A stretch of DNA of 64,000 nucleotides from Amycolatopsis eburnea (GCF_003937945.1 NZ_RSEC01000058.1:248001-312000), one strand, 5' to 3'. Shown: positions 48,443 to 58,265, counted from the first letter of the stretch. Notes: generated by a model from the sequence alone, not told the origin. Numbers and translations are program-made.

Positions 48443-49468
48443 ATGGAACGACGAATTCTGGGCGGCACGGGGATCTCGGTCAGCGAGTACGCGTTCGGCG
48501 CCATGATGCTCGGGCAGTGGGGCAACCCGGACCACGACGAGGGTGTCCGGATGCTGCGCACCGCGCTCGACGCGGGCGTCAACTTCTGGGACACCGCGGA
48601 CATGTACAGCCACGGCGAGAACGAGCGGATCGTCGGCAAGGCGCTCAAGGGCCGCCGCGACGACGTCGTGCTGGCCACCAAGGGCTTCTTCCGGATGGGC
48701 GACGACCCCAACCAGGGCGGCCTGTCCCGGCGCTGGCTGACCCGGGCCCTCGACGACAGCCTGCGGCGGCTCGACACCGACTACATCGACCTCTACCAGG
48801 TGCACCGGCCGGATCCCACGACCGACATCGAGGAAACGCTTTCGGTGCTCACGGACTTCGTGCGGGCGGGGAAGGTGCGTGCGATCGGCTCGTCGGACTT
48901 CCCGGCCGAGCAGATCGTGGAAGCCCAGTGGGTGGCGGAAAAGCGCGGCCTGGCGCGGTTCCGGGCCGAGCAGCCGCCGTACTCCATCTTCAACCGCGCG
49001 ATCGAGGCCGCGGTGCTGCCGACCGCGCAGAAGTACGGCATGGGCGTGCTCACCTGGAGCCCGCTGGCCAGCGGCTGGCTCTCCGGCCGGTACACCAAAC
49101 CGTCCGATGTGGACCTTTCCGAGGGGCGCAAGACGCTGCAGGTGCACAAGTTCGACCCGGCGCTGCCCGCCAACGCCGTCAAGTTCGAGGCGATCGCGCA
49201 GCTGAAGAAGCTGGCCGACGACCTGGGCCGGCCGCTGACCCACCTGGCGACGGCGTTCGTCCGGGCACACCCGGGCGTGACGTCGGCGATCATCGGCCCG
49301 CGCACCCCGGCGCAGCTCGACGACCTGCTGGCGGGCGCGGACCTCGTCCTCGACGCCGAAGTGCTGGACCGGATCGACGAGATCGTCCCGCCGGGCACGG
49401 ACCTGAACCCGGCCGAAAAGGACTACACCCCGCCGGCGCTGGCGGACAAGCACCTGCGCCGGCGGTAG
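48443..49468 (+). CDS. Aldo/keto reductase
   Basis: The 341-residue NADPH-dependent TIM-barrel reductase starts at ATG 48443. The catalytic tetrad is visible as Asp and Tyr in FWDTADMYSHGENE, Lys in DVVLATKGFFRMGDD, and His in DLYQVHRPDP. The cofactor segment SAIIGPRTPAQLDDLLAGAD is intact. It resembles the YajO/YghZ-like group that reduces aldehydes and ketones. It is divergent from the MmyB-type regulator, which probably controls it. It ends before a pair of palindromic repeats. Confidence 0.93.
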   Translation: MERRILGGTGISVSEYAFGAMMLGQWGNPDHDEGVRMLRTALDAGVNFWDTADMYSHGENERIVGKALKGRRDDVVLATKGFFRMGDDPNQGGLSRRWLTRALDDSLRRLDTDYIDLYQVHRPDPTTDIEETLSVLTDFVRAGKVRAIGSSDFPAEQIVEAQWVAEKRGLARFRAEQPPYSIFNRAIEAAVLPTAQKYGMGVLTWSPLASGWLSGRYTKPSDVDLSEGRKTLQVHKFDPALPANAVKFEAIAQLKKLADDLGRPLTHLATAFVRAHPGVTSAIIGPRTPAQLDDLLAGADLVLDAEVLDRIDEIVPPGTDLNPAEKDYTPPALADKHLRRR

Positions 49469-49487
49469 CGGGTCCTGACCTGATTGC

Positions 49488-49552
49488 CACTTTCCCTAGG
49501 AAAGAAGCGTCTCGAGGGCCCGCCGACGCACTTTCCCTAGGAAAGATGCGTC
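49488..49552. repeat. Two 41-base-spaced CACTTTCC-CTA-GGAAAG palindromes between convergent genes
   Basis: CACTTTCCCTAGGAAAG occurs at 49488-49504 and 49529-49545. The second is framed by GACG/CGTC, giving a longer imperfect hairpin (49525-49552). The arrangement is like 19661-19739. It probably terminates both the aldo/keto reductase and fumC transcripts. Confidence 0.75.
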
Positions 49553-49566
49553 ACCTCACGGGAATT

Positions 49567-50964
49567 TCACTTGCCGCCGCGGGCCATGCGGAGGACGTCG
49601 AGGGCTTCGTCGAGCTGGGCTTCGGTCAGCTTGCCGTCCTTGACGTACCCGCGCTCGATGACGACCTCGCGGATCGTCTTCAGCTCCTTCAAGGCCTGCT
49701 TCGCGACCGCGGCGGCTTCTTCGTAACCGATGTACTTGTTCAGCGGCGTCACGATCGACGGCGAACCCTCGGCGTACGCGCGGGCGCGGTCCGCGTTGGC
49801 TTTCACGCCGTCGAAGACCTTGTCCGCCAGCAGCCGCGAGACGGCCGCGAGCAGGCGCGCCGATTCGAGGACGTTCCGCGCGATCACCGGCAGGTTGACG
49901 TTCAGCTGGAAGTTCCCCGCGGCGCCCGCGAACGCGACGGCCGCGTCGTTGCCGATCACCTGCGCGACGACCTGCAGCGTCGCCTCCGGGATCACCGGGT
50001 TCACCTTGCCCGGCATGATCGACGAGCCCGGCTGCAGGTCCGGCAGCGCCAGCTCGGCGAGGCCGGTGCGCGGGCCGGAACCCAGCCAGCGCAGGTCGTT
50101 CGCGATCTTGTTGAGCGACACGGCGATCGTGCGCAGGTGCCCGGACGTCTCGACGACGCTGTCCTGAGTGGCCTGTGCCTCGAAGTGGTCGCGGGCCTCG
50201 GTCAGCGGCAGCCCGGTCACCGTCGCGAGTTCGGCGGCGACGCTCGCGCCGAAGCCGTCCGGCGCGTTGAGGCCGGACCCGACGGCGGTGCCGCCGATCG
50301 GCAGCTCGCCCAGCCGCGGCAGCCCCGACTTCAGCCGCTCGACGCCGAACCGGACCTGGGACGCCCACGCGCCGGCCTCCTGGCCGAGCGTGATGGGCAC
50401 GGCGTCCATCAGGTGCGTGCGCCCGGACTTGACGACGTCGGCCCACTCGGCGGCGCGGACCTCGATGGCGCCGGCGAGGTACTCGAGCGCCGGGATGACG
50501 TCCTTGAGCACGGCTTCGGTCGCGGCGACGTGGATGGTGGTCGGGAAGGTGTCGTTCGACGACTGCGACGCGTTGACGTGGTCGTTCGGGTGCACGTCCC
50601 GGCCGAGGGCCCGGGTGGCGAGGGTGGCGATGACCTCGTTGGCGTTCATGTTCGAGGACGTGCCCGAGCCGGTCTGGAAGACGTCGATCGGGAAGTGGGC
50701 GTCGTGCGCGCCCTCGGCGACCTCGTCGGCGGCCTTGGCGATGGCCTCCGCGACGTCGGCGTCGAGCACGCCCAGCTTCTGGTTCACGCGCGCGGCAGCG
50801 GCCTTGAGCAGGCCGAGCGCGCGGATCTGGGCGCGCTCCAGGCCCCGGCCGGAGATGGGGAAGTTCTCGACGGCCCGCTGGGTCTGCGCGCGGTAGAGCG
50901 CGTCGGCAGGCACGCGGACCTCGCCCATGGTGTCGTGTTCGATCCGGTATTCCTGATCAGCCAT
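49567..50964 (-). CDS. fumC: Class II fumarate hydratase
   Basis: The enzyme hydrates fumarate to L-malate in the citric acid cycle. The 465-residue protein has the family markers [31 protein letters not shown] (catalytic His), and the mobile serine loop [19 protein letters not shown]. It has the iron-free class II length. It corresponds to Rv1098c in the conserved block, where glpX is the next gene; here a small membrane gene, a ferredoxin reductase and a protease gene lie between them. Confidence 0.96.
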   Translation of the reverse strand: MADQEYRIEHDTMGEVRVPADALYRAQTQRAVENFPISGRGLERAQIRALGLLKAAAARVNQKLGVLDADVAEAIAKAADEVAEGAHDAHFPIDVFQTGSGTSSNMNANEVIATLATRALGRDVHPNDHVNASQSSNDTFPTTIHVAATEAVLKDVIPALEYLAGAIEVRAAEWADVVKSGRTHLMDAVPITLGQEAGAWASQVRFGVERLKSGLPRLGELPIGGTAVGSGLNAPDGFGASVAAELATVTGLPLTEARDHFEAQATQDSVVETSGHLRTIAVSLNKIANDLRWLGSGPRTGLAELALPDLQPGSSIMPGKVNPVIPEATLQVVAQVIGNDAAVAFAGAAGNFQLNVNLPVIARNVLESARLLAAVSRLLADKVFDGVKANADRARAYAEGSPSIVTPLNKYIGYEEAAAVAKQALKELKTIREVVIERGYVKDGKLTEAQLDEALDVLRMARGGK

Positions 50965-51298
50965 GACTCCGATTCTGGACCTGTTCGCGAGTCACCGCGT
51001 GGTGGCGTTGCGCACCCTGCGCCGTCCGGGTTCGCGGACCGGCCTGGCGGACAAGCGAACGTGACGTGGAGACAGCTGCGGGCCGCCGGGGACCAGCCCC
51101 CGCCCGTCCCTGGGGGGCGTCCCCTTGGCCAGTCTATCGGTGACCACCGGCAACACCCGGTGTTCGCGGCGCCGGGCCGCCGAGTTGTCCACAACCGCGC
51201 GAGGCTGTGGATCGAGCACCGAGGCCCACTCCGCGCTGGTGAGCGCTTCGGTGATTACCGCGGCTCGGACCTGCTTCCCCCGCGAGAGCAGGATTCCG
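50965..51298. other. 334-base gap upstream of fumC with no supported gene
   Basis: Frames exist on both strands but none has a convincing start, composition or recognisable product. The gap should hold the fumC promoter and leader. A GC-rich stretch near 51082-51125 can fold, without a clear terminator or riboswitch pattern. Confidence 0.5.
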
Positions 51299-51559
51299 TC
51301 ACCCAGCGCCGGGCAGGACCGCGAGCACCGGCAGCACGAGCAACGCGCCCAGCCGGGCCGGCCAGCGGCCGAACACCAGCAGGAGCACGAAGGACACGGC
51401 CACGAAGAACACGAGACCTTCCGCCTCGGCCGACGGCAGCGCGAGCCGGACGGCCAGCGCGAACCAGCCGAGGAGCAGCACGACCGCTGCGGCCGCGCTC
51501 AGCACCGTCCGCCGCACGCCCCACGGCGGGCGACGGTCGTCAGGACGGCGGTGTCGCAC
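51299..51559 (-). CDS. Small membrane protein, hypothetical
   Basis: GTG 51559 opens an 86-residue frame beginning RHRRPDDRRPPWGVRRTVLS, followed by three hydrophobic helices: VLSAAAAVVLLLGWFALAVR, GLVFFVAVSFVLLLVFG and ARLGALLVLPVLAVLPGAG. The charge pattern (basic start inside) fits a real membrane protein. Nothing points to a function. It is on the same strand as fumC but 334 bases away, and it is divergent from the ferredoxin reductase gene. Confidence 0.6.
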   Translation of the reverse strand: MRHRRPDDRRPPWGVRRTVLSAAAAVVLLLGWFALAVRLALPSAEAEGLVFFVAVSFVLLLVFGRWPARLGALLVLPVLAVLPGAG

Positions 51560-51636
51560 GTCGTCGAGTGAACTCCGATCCGGCTAGGATCGAATGTGTT
51601 CTCGATCACCGCCATCCACCACTGGCTGGAGCGAGC

Positions 51637-52626
51637 ATGACTGAAGTTCCTGGGGACGCGTACGACCTCGTGATCATCGGCGCGGGCCCGACCGGCCTGT
51701 TCGCCGCCTACTACGCCGGGTTCCGCGGCCTCTCGATGGCGGTGGTCGACTCGCTGCCCGAGCCCGGCGGCCAGGTCACCGCGATGTACCCCGAGAAGAT
51801 GATCTACGACGTCGGCGGGTTCGCCGAGGTCCGCGGGCGCGACCTGATCGACGGCCTGGTCAAGCAGGCCGCGCCGTGGCAGCCGAAGTACCTGCTGGGC
51901 CGCAAGGCCGAAAAGCTCGAAAGTGTGGCGGACGGTGTCGAACTGACCTTGGACGGCGGCGAAACCCTGCGCGCGGGCGCCGTGCTGATCACCGCGGGCA
52001 TCGGCGAGTTCACCCCGCGCCCGCTGCCCGCCGGCGACGGCTGGCTCGGCCGCGGCATGGTCCACTTCGTCCCGTCGCTGCAGGCGCACGCCGGGCAGCA
52101 CGTCGTGGTCGTCGGCGGCGGGGACTCGGCCTTCGACTGGATCCTCGCGCTGCACCCGGTCGCCGCGAGCGTGACCCTCGTGCACCGCCGCGCCAAGTTC
52201 CGCGCCGCCGAGTCCATCGTCCGGCAGGCGCGCGAGCTCGGGACCCGGATCATCACCGACGCCGAGGTCACGCGGTTCGTCGAAAACGAGAGTGGCGCGC
52301 TCGAAGCGGTCGACGTCTCGATCAAGGGCGCCGATGACGAGCGGCTGCCGGCCAACGCGGTCGTCGCGGCGCTCGGGTTCACCGCCGACCTCGGGCCGAT
52401 CGAGAGCTGGGGCCTGGAGATCGACCACCGCGCCATCGCCGTCGACTCGACCATGGCGACCGCGCGCGAACGGGTCTACGCCGCCGGCGACGTCGCCGCG
52501 TACCCCGGGAAGGTAAAGCTGATCGCGACCGGGTTCGGCGAGGCCGCGACGGCCGTCAACAACATCGCCGTCGCGCTCGACCCGGACGCCCACCTGTTCC
52601 CCGGGCATTCGAGCAACGCCGAGTAG
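51637..52626 (+). CDS. Ferredoxin/flavodoxin-NADP+ reductase, thioredoxin-reductase-like type
   Basis: ATG 51637 gives a 329-residue FAD/NAD(P) two-domain protein. The FAD motif is LVIIGAGPTGLFAAYYAGFR, the NADPH motif is VVVVGGGDSAFDWILALHPV, and the C-terminal FAD contact is RVYAAGDVAAYPGKVKLIAT. No CxxC redox pair is present, which separates it from thioredoxin reductase and matches the YumC-type ferredoxin-NADP+ reductase. It would pass electrons between NADPH and ferredoxin. The protease gene converges on it with a one-base gap. Confidence 0.92.
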   Translation: MTEVPGDAYDLVIIGAGPTGLFAAYYAGFRGLSMAVVDSLPEPGGQVTAMYPEKMIYDVGGFAEVRGRDLIDGLVKQAAPWQPKYLLGRKAEKLESVADGVELTLDGGETLRAGAVLITAGIGEFTPRPLPAGDGWLGRGMVHFVPSLQAHAGQHVVVVGGGDSAFDWILALHPVAASVTLVHRRAKFRAAESIVRQARELGTRIITDAEVTRFVENESGALEAVDVSIKGADDERLPANAVVAALGFTADLGPIESWGLEIDHRAIAVDSTMATARERVYAAGDVAAYPGKVKLIATGFGEAATAVNNIAVALDPDAHLFPGHSSNAE

Positions 52627-52627
52627 T

Positions 52628-53377
52628 TCAGGCCTTCGTCTTCTCCGCGATCCACGGTGCGTACGCGACTACGGACGTGTAGATCGACGGCGCCGTCGCG
52701 CATTCCGGGTTGTCGTTGCCCGGCCGGCTGGTCACGCCGACGAGCGACCAGTGGTCGCCGTCGCGGACGATCTCGGGGCCGCCGGAGTCGCCGAAGCACG
52801 CTCCGGACTTGCCGCCGGGGTTGTCCGTGCACAGCTCGGCCGTGCCGTCGAACACCGACGTGCACTTCGCGCCTTCGACGATGTGCGTGTCGAGCTGCTG
52901 CAGCGTCTTCGGCACCTGGCCGCAGTTCAGCTTCGGGCACGTCTGGCCCCAGCCCAGGATGCGGGTCGCGGTGCCCGGCGCCGCCGCCGTCGCCAGCCCG
53001 ACCGGGGCCGCCTTGACCGGCGTCGCCAGCCGCAGCAGCGCGATGTCGCCCGCCGGGCTCTGGGTGTTGAACGCGGGATTCACGACGATCGCGGCGAGCT
53101 TGGCGACTTCGCCGCCCTCACCCGCGTCGTTCGTCCCCGCCCGCACCGACACCGCGGACGGGGACTTGTCGAACGCGCAGTGCGCGGCGGTGACCACCCA
53201 GGTGGGGGCGATCAGCGCGCCGGCGCAGAACAGCTTCCCGGTCGAGGAGTGCAGCGACACCGCGAACGGGTACGGCTGATCGGCGTCGCCGCCCCCGACG
53301 ATGGCGGGGTCGGCCGACGCGGTGGCGGGGACCAGGGCGAACACCAGAACCAGCAGGACCAGCAGTCGCCTGGGCAC
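52628..53377 (-). CDS. Secreted trypsin-like serine protease (S1 family)
   Basis: GTG 53377 with GGAGA upstream gives a 249-residue preproenzyme. The signal peptide is LLVLLVLVFALVPATASA, and the mature chain opens at IVGGGDADQPYPFAVSL, the S1 activation end. The triad is complete: His in VVTAAHCAFDK, Asp in SPAGDIALLRLATP and Ser in GACFGDSGGPEIV. Several cysteines should form disulfides. It begins only 8 bases after glpX ends, so it is probably transcribed with glpX although functionally unrelated. Confidence 0.93.
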   Translation of the reverse strand: MPRRLLVLLVLVFALVPATASADPAIVGGGDADQPYPFAVSLHSSTGKLFCAGALIAPTWVVTAAHCAFDKSPSAVSVRAGTNDAGEGGEVAKLAAIVVNPAFNTQSPAGDIALLRLATPVKAAPVGLATAAAPGTATRILGWGQTCPKLNCGQVPKTLQQLDTHIVEGAKCTSVFDGTAELCTDNPGGKSGACFGDSGGPEIVRDGDHWSLVGVTSRPGNDNPECATAPSIYTSVVAYAPWIAEKTKA

Positions 53378-53385
53378 GGATCTCC

Positions 53386-54435
53386 TTACGGCAGCGGGGG
53401 CACGACGTCGTCGTCGGGCGTGTCCAGGTGGCCGTCGAAGTTGACCGAGGAGTACGCCCGCAGCTTCGTGAGCCGGTGGTAACCGTCGATCATTCTGACG
53501 GTCCCGGACTTGGACCGCATCACGATGGACTGCGTCGTCGCCCCGCCCTCGCGGTAGTGGACGCCGCGCAGCAGGTCGCCGTCGGTGACGCCGGTGGCGC
53601 AGAAGAAGACGTTGTCGCCGCGCACGAGGTCGTCGTTGAGCAGCACGCGGTCCAGGTCGTGCCCGGCGGCGATGGCCTTCTCGCGCTCGGCGTCGTCCTT
53701 CGGCCACAGCCGGCCCTGCAGCTCGCCGCCGAGGCACTTCATGGCGCAGGCCGCGATGATGCCTTCGGGGGTGCCGCCGATGCCGATCAGCATGTCGACA
53801 CCGGTGGTCGGGCGGGCCGCGGCGATCGCGCCCGCGACGTCGCCGTCGGAGATGAAGCGGATCCGCGCGCCGGCCTCGCGGACCTCCTTGATGATCTGCT
53901 CGTGGCGCGGGCGGTCCAGGATGCACACGGTGACGTCGCCGACGCTGCTGTTCTTCGCCTTGGCGACGCGGCGGATGTTCTCCGCGATCGGCGCGCCGAG
54001 CTCGACCTTGCCCGCGGCTTCGGGCCCGACGGCCAGCTTCTCCATGTAGAACACCGCGGACGGGTCGAACATCGCGCCGCGCTCGGCGACCGCGAGGACC
54101 GCGAGCGCGTTCGGCATGCCCTTGGCCATCAGGGTGGTGCCGTCGACCGGGTCGACCGCGACGTCGCAGTCCGGGCCGTCGCCGTTGCCGACCTCTTCGC
54201 CGTTGAACAGCATCGGGGCTTCGTCCTTCTCGCCCTCGCCGATCACGACGACACCGCGCATCGACACGGTCGAGACGAGCTGGCGCATCGCGTCGACGGC
54301 CGCGCCGTCCCCGCCGATCTTGTCGCCGCGGCCGACCCAGCGACCGGCGGCCATGGCGGCGGCTTCGGTCACCCGGACCAGCTCCATCGCGAGGTTGCGG
54401 TCGGGTGCTTCACGACGACGCGGCTCGGTGGACAT
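53386..54435 (-). CDS. glpX: Class II fructose-1,6-bisphosphatase
   Basis: GlpX hydrolyses fructose 1,6-bisphosphate in gluconeogenesis and is the main such enzyme in actinobacteria. ATG 54435 behind GGGAGG gives a 349-residue protein. Lithium-sensitive phosphatase motifs are readable: [37 protein letters not shown] and the sugar-phosphate loop [20 protein letters not shown]. It corresponds to Rv1099c of M. tuberculosis, next to fumC there (recalled). The xseB gene ends 84 bases upstream. Confidence 0.95.
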   Translation of the reverse strand: MSTEPRRREAPDRNLAMELVRVTEAAAMAAGRWVGRGDKIGGDGAAVDAMRQLVSTVSMRGVVVIGEGEKDEAPMLFNGEEVGNGDGPDCDVAVDPVDGTTLMAKGMPNALAVLAVAERGAMFDPSAVFYMEKLAVGPEAAGKVELGAPIAENIRRVAKAKNSSVGDVTVCILDRPRHEQIIKEVREAGARIRFISDGDVAGAIAAARPTTGVDMLIGIGGTPEGIIAACAMKCLGGELQGRLWPKDDAEREKAIAAGHDLDRVLLNDDLVRGDNVFFCATGVTDGDLLRGVHYREGGATTQSIVMRSKSGTVRMIDGYHRLTKLRAYSSVNFDGHLDTPDDDVVPPLP

Positions 54436-54519
54436 CAGGCCTCCCGGATCGTGGAACTGGCGGGTGCTCAGTCTGTCAGATCCCTGTCCGGTTTCCCGAT
54501 GCTCAGAACATGGCAAACG

Positions 54520-54747
54520 TCACTGACCGTCGCCGGTTTCGTCCTCCACGGACGCCAGAGCAGCCTCGATGCGCTCGCGCGCGCCTTCGAGATGGCGCTC
54601 ACAGACCTTCGCGAGCTTCTCGCCCTTCTCCCACAACGCGAGCGACTGCTCGAGGGACAGGCCACCGGCCTCGAGCTCGCGGACGACCTCGACGAGGCGG
54701 TCGCGGGCCTGCTCGTAGCCGAGTTCCCCGCTGGCTGCTTCACTCAC
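54520..54747 (-). CDS. xseB: Exodeoxyribonuclease VII small subunit
   Basis: GTG 54747 gives a 75-residue helical protein with the family core [20 protein letters not shown], then [20 protein letters not shown]. XseB subunits bind along XseA to form the exonuclease VII complex that degrades single-stranded DNA. The GTG overlaps the stop of the preceding unidentified gene by four bases (GTGA), and that gene overlaps xseA the same way. The start at 54792 is less likely because it adds a non-family extension. Confidence 0.93.
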   Translation of the reverse strand: MSEAASGELGYEQARDRLVEVVRELEAGGLSLEQSLALWEKGEKLAKVCERHLEGARERIEAALASVEDETGDGQ

Positions 54748-55142
54748 GCTCGGTGCTCTCCGACCTTCCGGGCTTCCACGCTGTTCGCGCACACTACCGC
54801 GCTGGCCATGGCGTGGTCGTACCCGACGAAGGCGAGGGCGAACTCCTGGCCGTCACCGTCCGCGATCGCCTCTTCGAGGTTCTCCTGGGCGCCGGCCACG
54901 CGCTTGCGGTGCCCGGCGCCCTCGGCGAACCACCAGCGCGAACCGACCTGCATCGACGTCGCTTCGGACAGCCGGCGCAGCTGCGGGCCCAGGTCACGCC
55001 GGCCGGCGCTGTGGCAGCCGGCGAGCAGCGCCGTCCAGCACTCGGCGGCGGCCCGGTCGGTGCGCACCGCCTGGTCCAGCAGCGGCCGCGCGCCCAGGCG
55101 CCGGGCCGCGTCCACCGTGAGCGGGAGGAACGTCGCTCTCAC
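54744..55142 (-). CDS. Unidentified 132-residue protein between xseA and xseB
   Basis: The frame starts at GTG 55142 overlapping the xseA stop and ends overlapping the xseB start, both as GTGA, so three genes are translationally chained. The product is soluble and mixed: [60 protein letters not shown], then an acidic [20 protein letters not shown]. No signal peptide or membrane helix is seen. I recognise no family. Such an insertion is absent from the M. tuberculosis order as I recall it. A role with exonuclease VII is suggested only by position. Confidence 0.75.
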   Translation of the reverse strand: MRATFLPLTVDAARRLGARPLLDQAVRTDRAAAECWTALLAGCHSAGRRDLGPQLRRLSEATSMQVGSRWWFAEGAGHRKRVAGAQENLEEAIADGDGQEFALAFVGYDHAMASAVVCANSVEARKVGEHRA

Positions 55143-56374
55143 TCCTTGGCCCCTTCCGCCACCGCGCCGATCGCACCGTCGCCCACGCGCACGCGCAGCT
55201 GGGCACCGGCCTCGACCTCGGAGACGGAGCGGAGTACCTGGAGGTTGCCTTCGGCGTCGACGAACTGCACGACCGCGTACCCGCGGGCCAGCGTCGCGGC
55301 CGGGCCGAGCGCGGTGAGCCGGGCCCGCGCGCTCGCGATCTCGGCCTGGTCCTTGGCCAGCAGAGTCAGCATGGCGCGGCGCGCGCGTTCGCGGTGGACG
55401 TCGACGTCGTCCTGGCGCCGCTGGACCGGTCCGAGCGGATCGGCCAGCGCCGGGCGGCTGCGGATCTGGTTCAGCAGCCGGGTCTGCGTGTCGACCCAGC
55501 CGTGCAGGGCGCGGCGCCCGCGGTCGCGCATCTGCCGGACGCGCTCGGTCTCCTCGCGCAGGTCCGGGACGATCCGCTTGCCGGCGTCGGTCGGCGTCGA
55601 GCAGCGCAGGTCGGCGACGTAGTCCAGCAGCGGCGTGTCCGGCTCGTGCCCGATCGCGCTGACCACCGGCGTGCCCGCGGCCGACACCGCGCGGCAGAGC
55701 GCCTCGTCGGAGAACGGCAGCAGGTCCTCGACGCTGCCGCCGCCGCGGGCGATCACGATGACGTCGATCTCGGGGTCGGCGTCGAAGATCCGCAGCGCGC
55801 GCATGACCTGCGGGACGGCCTGCGAGCCCTGCACGGCCGTGTTGAGCACCTTGATCCGGACGTGCGGCCACCGGCCCTGCGCGTTGGCCAATACGTCCCG
55901 CTCGGCCGCCGACGCGCGCCCGGTGATCAGCCCGACGCCCTTCGGCAGGAACGGGATCGGCCGCTTGCGCTGGGCCGAGAAGAGGCCTTCGGCCGTCAGG
56001 AGCTTCTTGAGGCGCTCGATCCGGGCCAGCAGCTCACCGATGCCGACCGCGCGGATCTGGTCGGCGCGCAGGCTGATCGTGCCGCGGCCGAAGAAGAACG
56101 ACGGCTTCGCGTGCACCACGACGCTCGCGCCTTCGCGCAGCGGCGGCTCCATCTCGCGGATCAGCCAGTTCGGGCAGGTCACCGACATCGAGACGTCCGC
56201 GGACGGGTCGCGCAGGGTGAGGAACGCCGTCTGCGTGTTCGGGCGGGAGCTGACCTGCGTGACCTGGCCTTCGACCCAGACGGCGCCGAGGCGGTGGATC
56301 CAGTCGCCGATCTTGCGCGCGACTGTGCGCACCGGCCACGGCTTCTCGGCGGTGCTCGCTTCGGTATCGGTCAC
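55139..56374 (-). CDS. xseA: Exodeoxyribonuclease VII large subunit
   Basis: GTG 56374, overlapping the upstream stop as GTGA, gives a 411-residue protein. It has the N-terminal OB fold (VWVEGQVTQVSSRPNTQTAF), the catalytic domain with GVGLITGRASAAERDVLANA, VIVIARGGGSVEDLLPFSDE and AIGHEPDTPLLDYVADLRCS, then the long helical XseB-binding region and a short C-terminal beta cap (LARGYAVVQF). With XseB it degrades single-stranded DNA from both ends. The operon order is 57108 gene, xseA, unidentified gene, xseB. Confidence 0.95.
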   Translation of the reverse strand: MTDTEASTAEKPWPVRTVARKIGDWIHRLGAVWVEGQVTQVSSRPNTQTAFLTLRDPSADVSMSVTCPNWLIREMEPPLREGASVVVHAKPSFFFGRGTISLRADQIRAVGIGELLARIERLKKLLTAEGLFSAQRKRPIPFLPKGVGLITGRASAAERDVLANAQGRWPHVRIKVLNTAVQGSQAVPQVMRALRIFDADPEIDVIVIARGGGSVEDLLPFSDEALCRAVSAAGTPVVSAIGHEPDTPLLDYVADLRCSTPTDAGKRIVPDLREETERVRQMRDRGRRALHGWVDTQTRLLNQIRSRPALADPLGPVQRRQDDVDVHRERARRAMLTLLAKDQAEIASARARLTALGPAATLARGYAVVQFVDAEGNLQVLRSVSEVEAGAQLRVRVGDGAIGAVAEGAKE

Positions 56375-57108
56375 TGGCCTTCCGCGCCGTCGCCGGGTTC
56401 TTCGGGCGGCTCGGAACCGGCTCGCTCGGCCTTGCGCGCGTTGGCGATCCGCCGCGACAGCATCCCGGTGAACGACGAGCGGTCCGCGTTCGCGCGCTCG
56501 TACTCGAGGATCGTCTCGAGCTGCGGGATCGACAGCTGGCGCAAGCGGGCCCGCAGCTGCGGCAGGGTGAGCTGGTCGTAGCCGGTCAGCCCGGCCGGGC
56601 CGTCGTACCCGCCGGCGCTGGTCCGCGGCACCTCGTCCTTGGCCTTCTTGTCGAGCTTGGGCGTGCCCGGCCGCGGCTTGTTGTCCTCCGAGGCGTCGTT
56701 CTCGCCGTCGGCGTGGCTCTCGGCGAGCGCGCGCTCTTCGGCGGCCCACGGATCACCCAGTTCCGCTTCGAGATCGGAAAGTGACCCAGGGTGACCGTTC
56801 AGTTCCGAACGGGGTTCCGGCACGTCGGCGACCGTCGTCAGGTTCGGCCGCTGCGGCGTGACGTCGAGGTCTTCGTCGAACGTCGCCCAGCTCGGCGTGT
56901 CCTCGACCGGGCGGAGGCTCGAGAGCGCGTTGTCGCCCTTGATCGCCAGCTCGGTGACGTGCTGCTGGACCCGCATGGAGGCCTGCAGCACCTGGCTGAC
57001 CACGGTCACCGGGAGCCCGGCGAGCTGGCGGGGGAGGTCACGAACCCGCTCGGCGGTGGAGACGGCGAGGCCCGCGGCGACCCGGAGGGGGAGCGGGAAT
57101 GGCTTCAT
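56371..57108 (-). CDS. Lipid droplet-associated-like protein (Rv1109c type)
   Basis: ATG 57108 (57126 also possible) gives a 245-residue protein. The N-terminal 70 residues are amphipathic helices (LPLRVAAGLAVSTAERVRDL, VVSQVLQASMRVQQHVTELA) like phasin or lipid-droplet proteins. The middle is acidic and disordered. The C-terminus has a small helical domain (YDQLTLPQLRARLRQLSIPQ, then LETILEYERANADRSSFTGM) of the kind seen in other actinobacterial proteins. NCBI-type annotation for this family is lipid droplet-associated protein (recalled). It heads the xse operon with a GTGA overlap to xseA and is divergent from ispH. Confidence 0.82.
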   Translation of the reverse strand: MKPFPLPLRVAAGLAVSTAERVRDLPRQLAGLPVTVVSQVLQASMRVQQHVTELAIKGDNALSSLRPVEDTPSWATFDEDLDVTPQRPNLTTVADVPEPRSELNGHPGSLSDLEAELGDPWAAEERALAESHADGENDASEDNKPRPGTPKLDKKAKDEVPRTSAGGYDGPAGLTGYDQLTLPQLRARLRQLSIPQLETILEYERANADRSSFTGMLSRRIANARKAERAGSEPPEEPGDGAEGQ

Positions 57109-57259
57109 GCGTCCAGCCTGCCGCATCTACGCCGAACTGCCCAACCGAACGGGTGGAACCGGCCGCGTTGCGTGACCCCGGGCACAGCTCGTAAGGGGGA
57201 CGAAGCTCACCCGAAAGGGACTTCGAGTTCGCCTCCGGCCTGCCCGTACCCTGGGTGCC

Positions 57260-58255
57260 ATGAGTTCAGCGAGTCCCGGAATCGAGCCCGCGGGTACCCC
57301 GACGATCACCGGAACCGCTTCCGGCAAGCGGGTGCTGCTCGCCAAACCGCGTGGTTACTGCGCGGGCGTGGACCGGGCGGTGATCGCCGTCGAGAAGGCC
57401 CTCGAGGTCTACGGCGCCCCGGTGTACGTCCGCAAGGAGATCGTGCACAACAAGCACGTGGTCGAGACGCTGCGCGAGCGCGGCGCGATCTTCGTCGACG
57501 AGACCTCCGAGGTGCCCGAAGGCGCGCTCGTGGTGTTCTCCGCCCACGGCGTTTCGCCGATGGTGCACCAGGAGGCCGCGGACCGGAACCTGCGCACGAT
57601 CGACGCGACCTGCCCCCTGGTGACGAAGGTGCACAAGGAGGTCAACCGGTTCGCGAAGGACGACTACGACATCCTGCTGATCGGCCACGAGGGCCACGAA
57701 GAGGTCGAGGGCACGGCCGGCGAGGCGCCCGACAAGGTCCAGCTGGTCGACAAGGCCGAGGACGTCGACAAGGTCGAGGTGCGCGACCCGTCGAAGGTCA
57801 TCTGGCTGTCCCAGACGACCCTGTCGGTCGACGAGACGATGGAGCGCGTCGACCAGCTCCGCGAGCGCTTCCCGGGTTTGGCGGACCCGCCGAGCGACGA
57901 CATCTGCTACGCGACGACGAACCGCCAGGTCGCGGTCAAGGCGATGGCCGCCGAGTGCGACCTGGTGCTGGTGGTCGGGTCGACGAACTCGTCCAACTCG
58001 AAGCGCCTGGTCGAGGTGGCGCTGAAGGCCGGCGCGCGGGCGTCGTACCTGGTCGACTTCGCGCACGAGGTCGACGAGGCGTGGCTGTCCGGGGTGACGA
58101 CGGTGGGCGTGACGTCCGGGGCGTCGGTGCCGGACGAGCTGGTCATGCAGCTGCTGGAGTGGCTGGCCGAGCGCGGCTACGGCGACGTCAACGAGGTCAC
58201 GACGGCCAACGAGAAGATCACCTTCGCGCCGCCCAAGGAACTGCGCAAGGTCTGA
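57260..58255 (+). CDS. ispH: 4-hydroxy-3-methylbut-2-enyl diphosphate reductase
   Basis: IspH makes IPP and DMAPP in the last step of the MEP isoprenoid pathway, using a 4Fe-4S cluster. The 331-residue protein shows the three cluster cysteines in [10 protein letters not shown] (C34), [12 protein letters not shown] (C118) and [12 protein letters not shown] (C216), plus the substrate residues in SAHGVSPMV and [11 protein letters not shown]. The first 20 residues are a variable extension. It corresponds to Rv1110. It is divergent from the lipid droplet-like gene across 151 bases and ends at a bidirectional terminator. Confidence 0.96.
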   Translation: MSSASPGIEPAGTPTITGTASGKRVLLAKPRGYCAGVDRAVIAVEKALEVYGAPVYVRKEIVHNKHVVETLRERGAIFVDETSEVPEGALVVFSAHGVSPMVHQEAADRNLRTIDATCPLVTKVHKEVNRFAKDDYDILLIGHEGHEEVEGTAGEAPDKVQLVDKAEDVDKVEVRDPSKVIWLSQTTLSVDETMERVDQLRERFPGLADPPSDDICYATTNRQVAVKAMAAECDLVLVVGSTNSSNSKRLVEVALKAGARASYLVDFAHEVDEAWLSGVTTVGVTSGASVPDELVMQLLEWLAERGYGDVNEVTTANEKITFAPPKELRKV

Positions 58256-58265
58256 GGTACTGACG

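Noticed and set aside
50965-51298. Short frames on both strands upstream of fumC
   Set aside because: None has a credible start, ribosome site or product; the stretch is better read as promoter and leader.
47587-52626. A 1679-codon plus-strand open frame spanning regulator, reductase, fumC and ferredoxin reductase genes
   Set aside because: Only its last 329 codons are a real gene (51637-52626); the rest is the antisense or out-of-frame reading of well-identified genes in GC-rich DNA.
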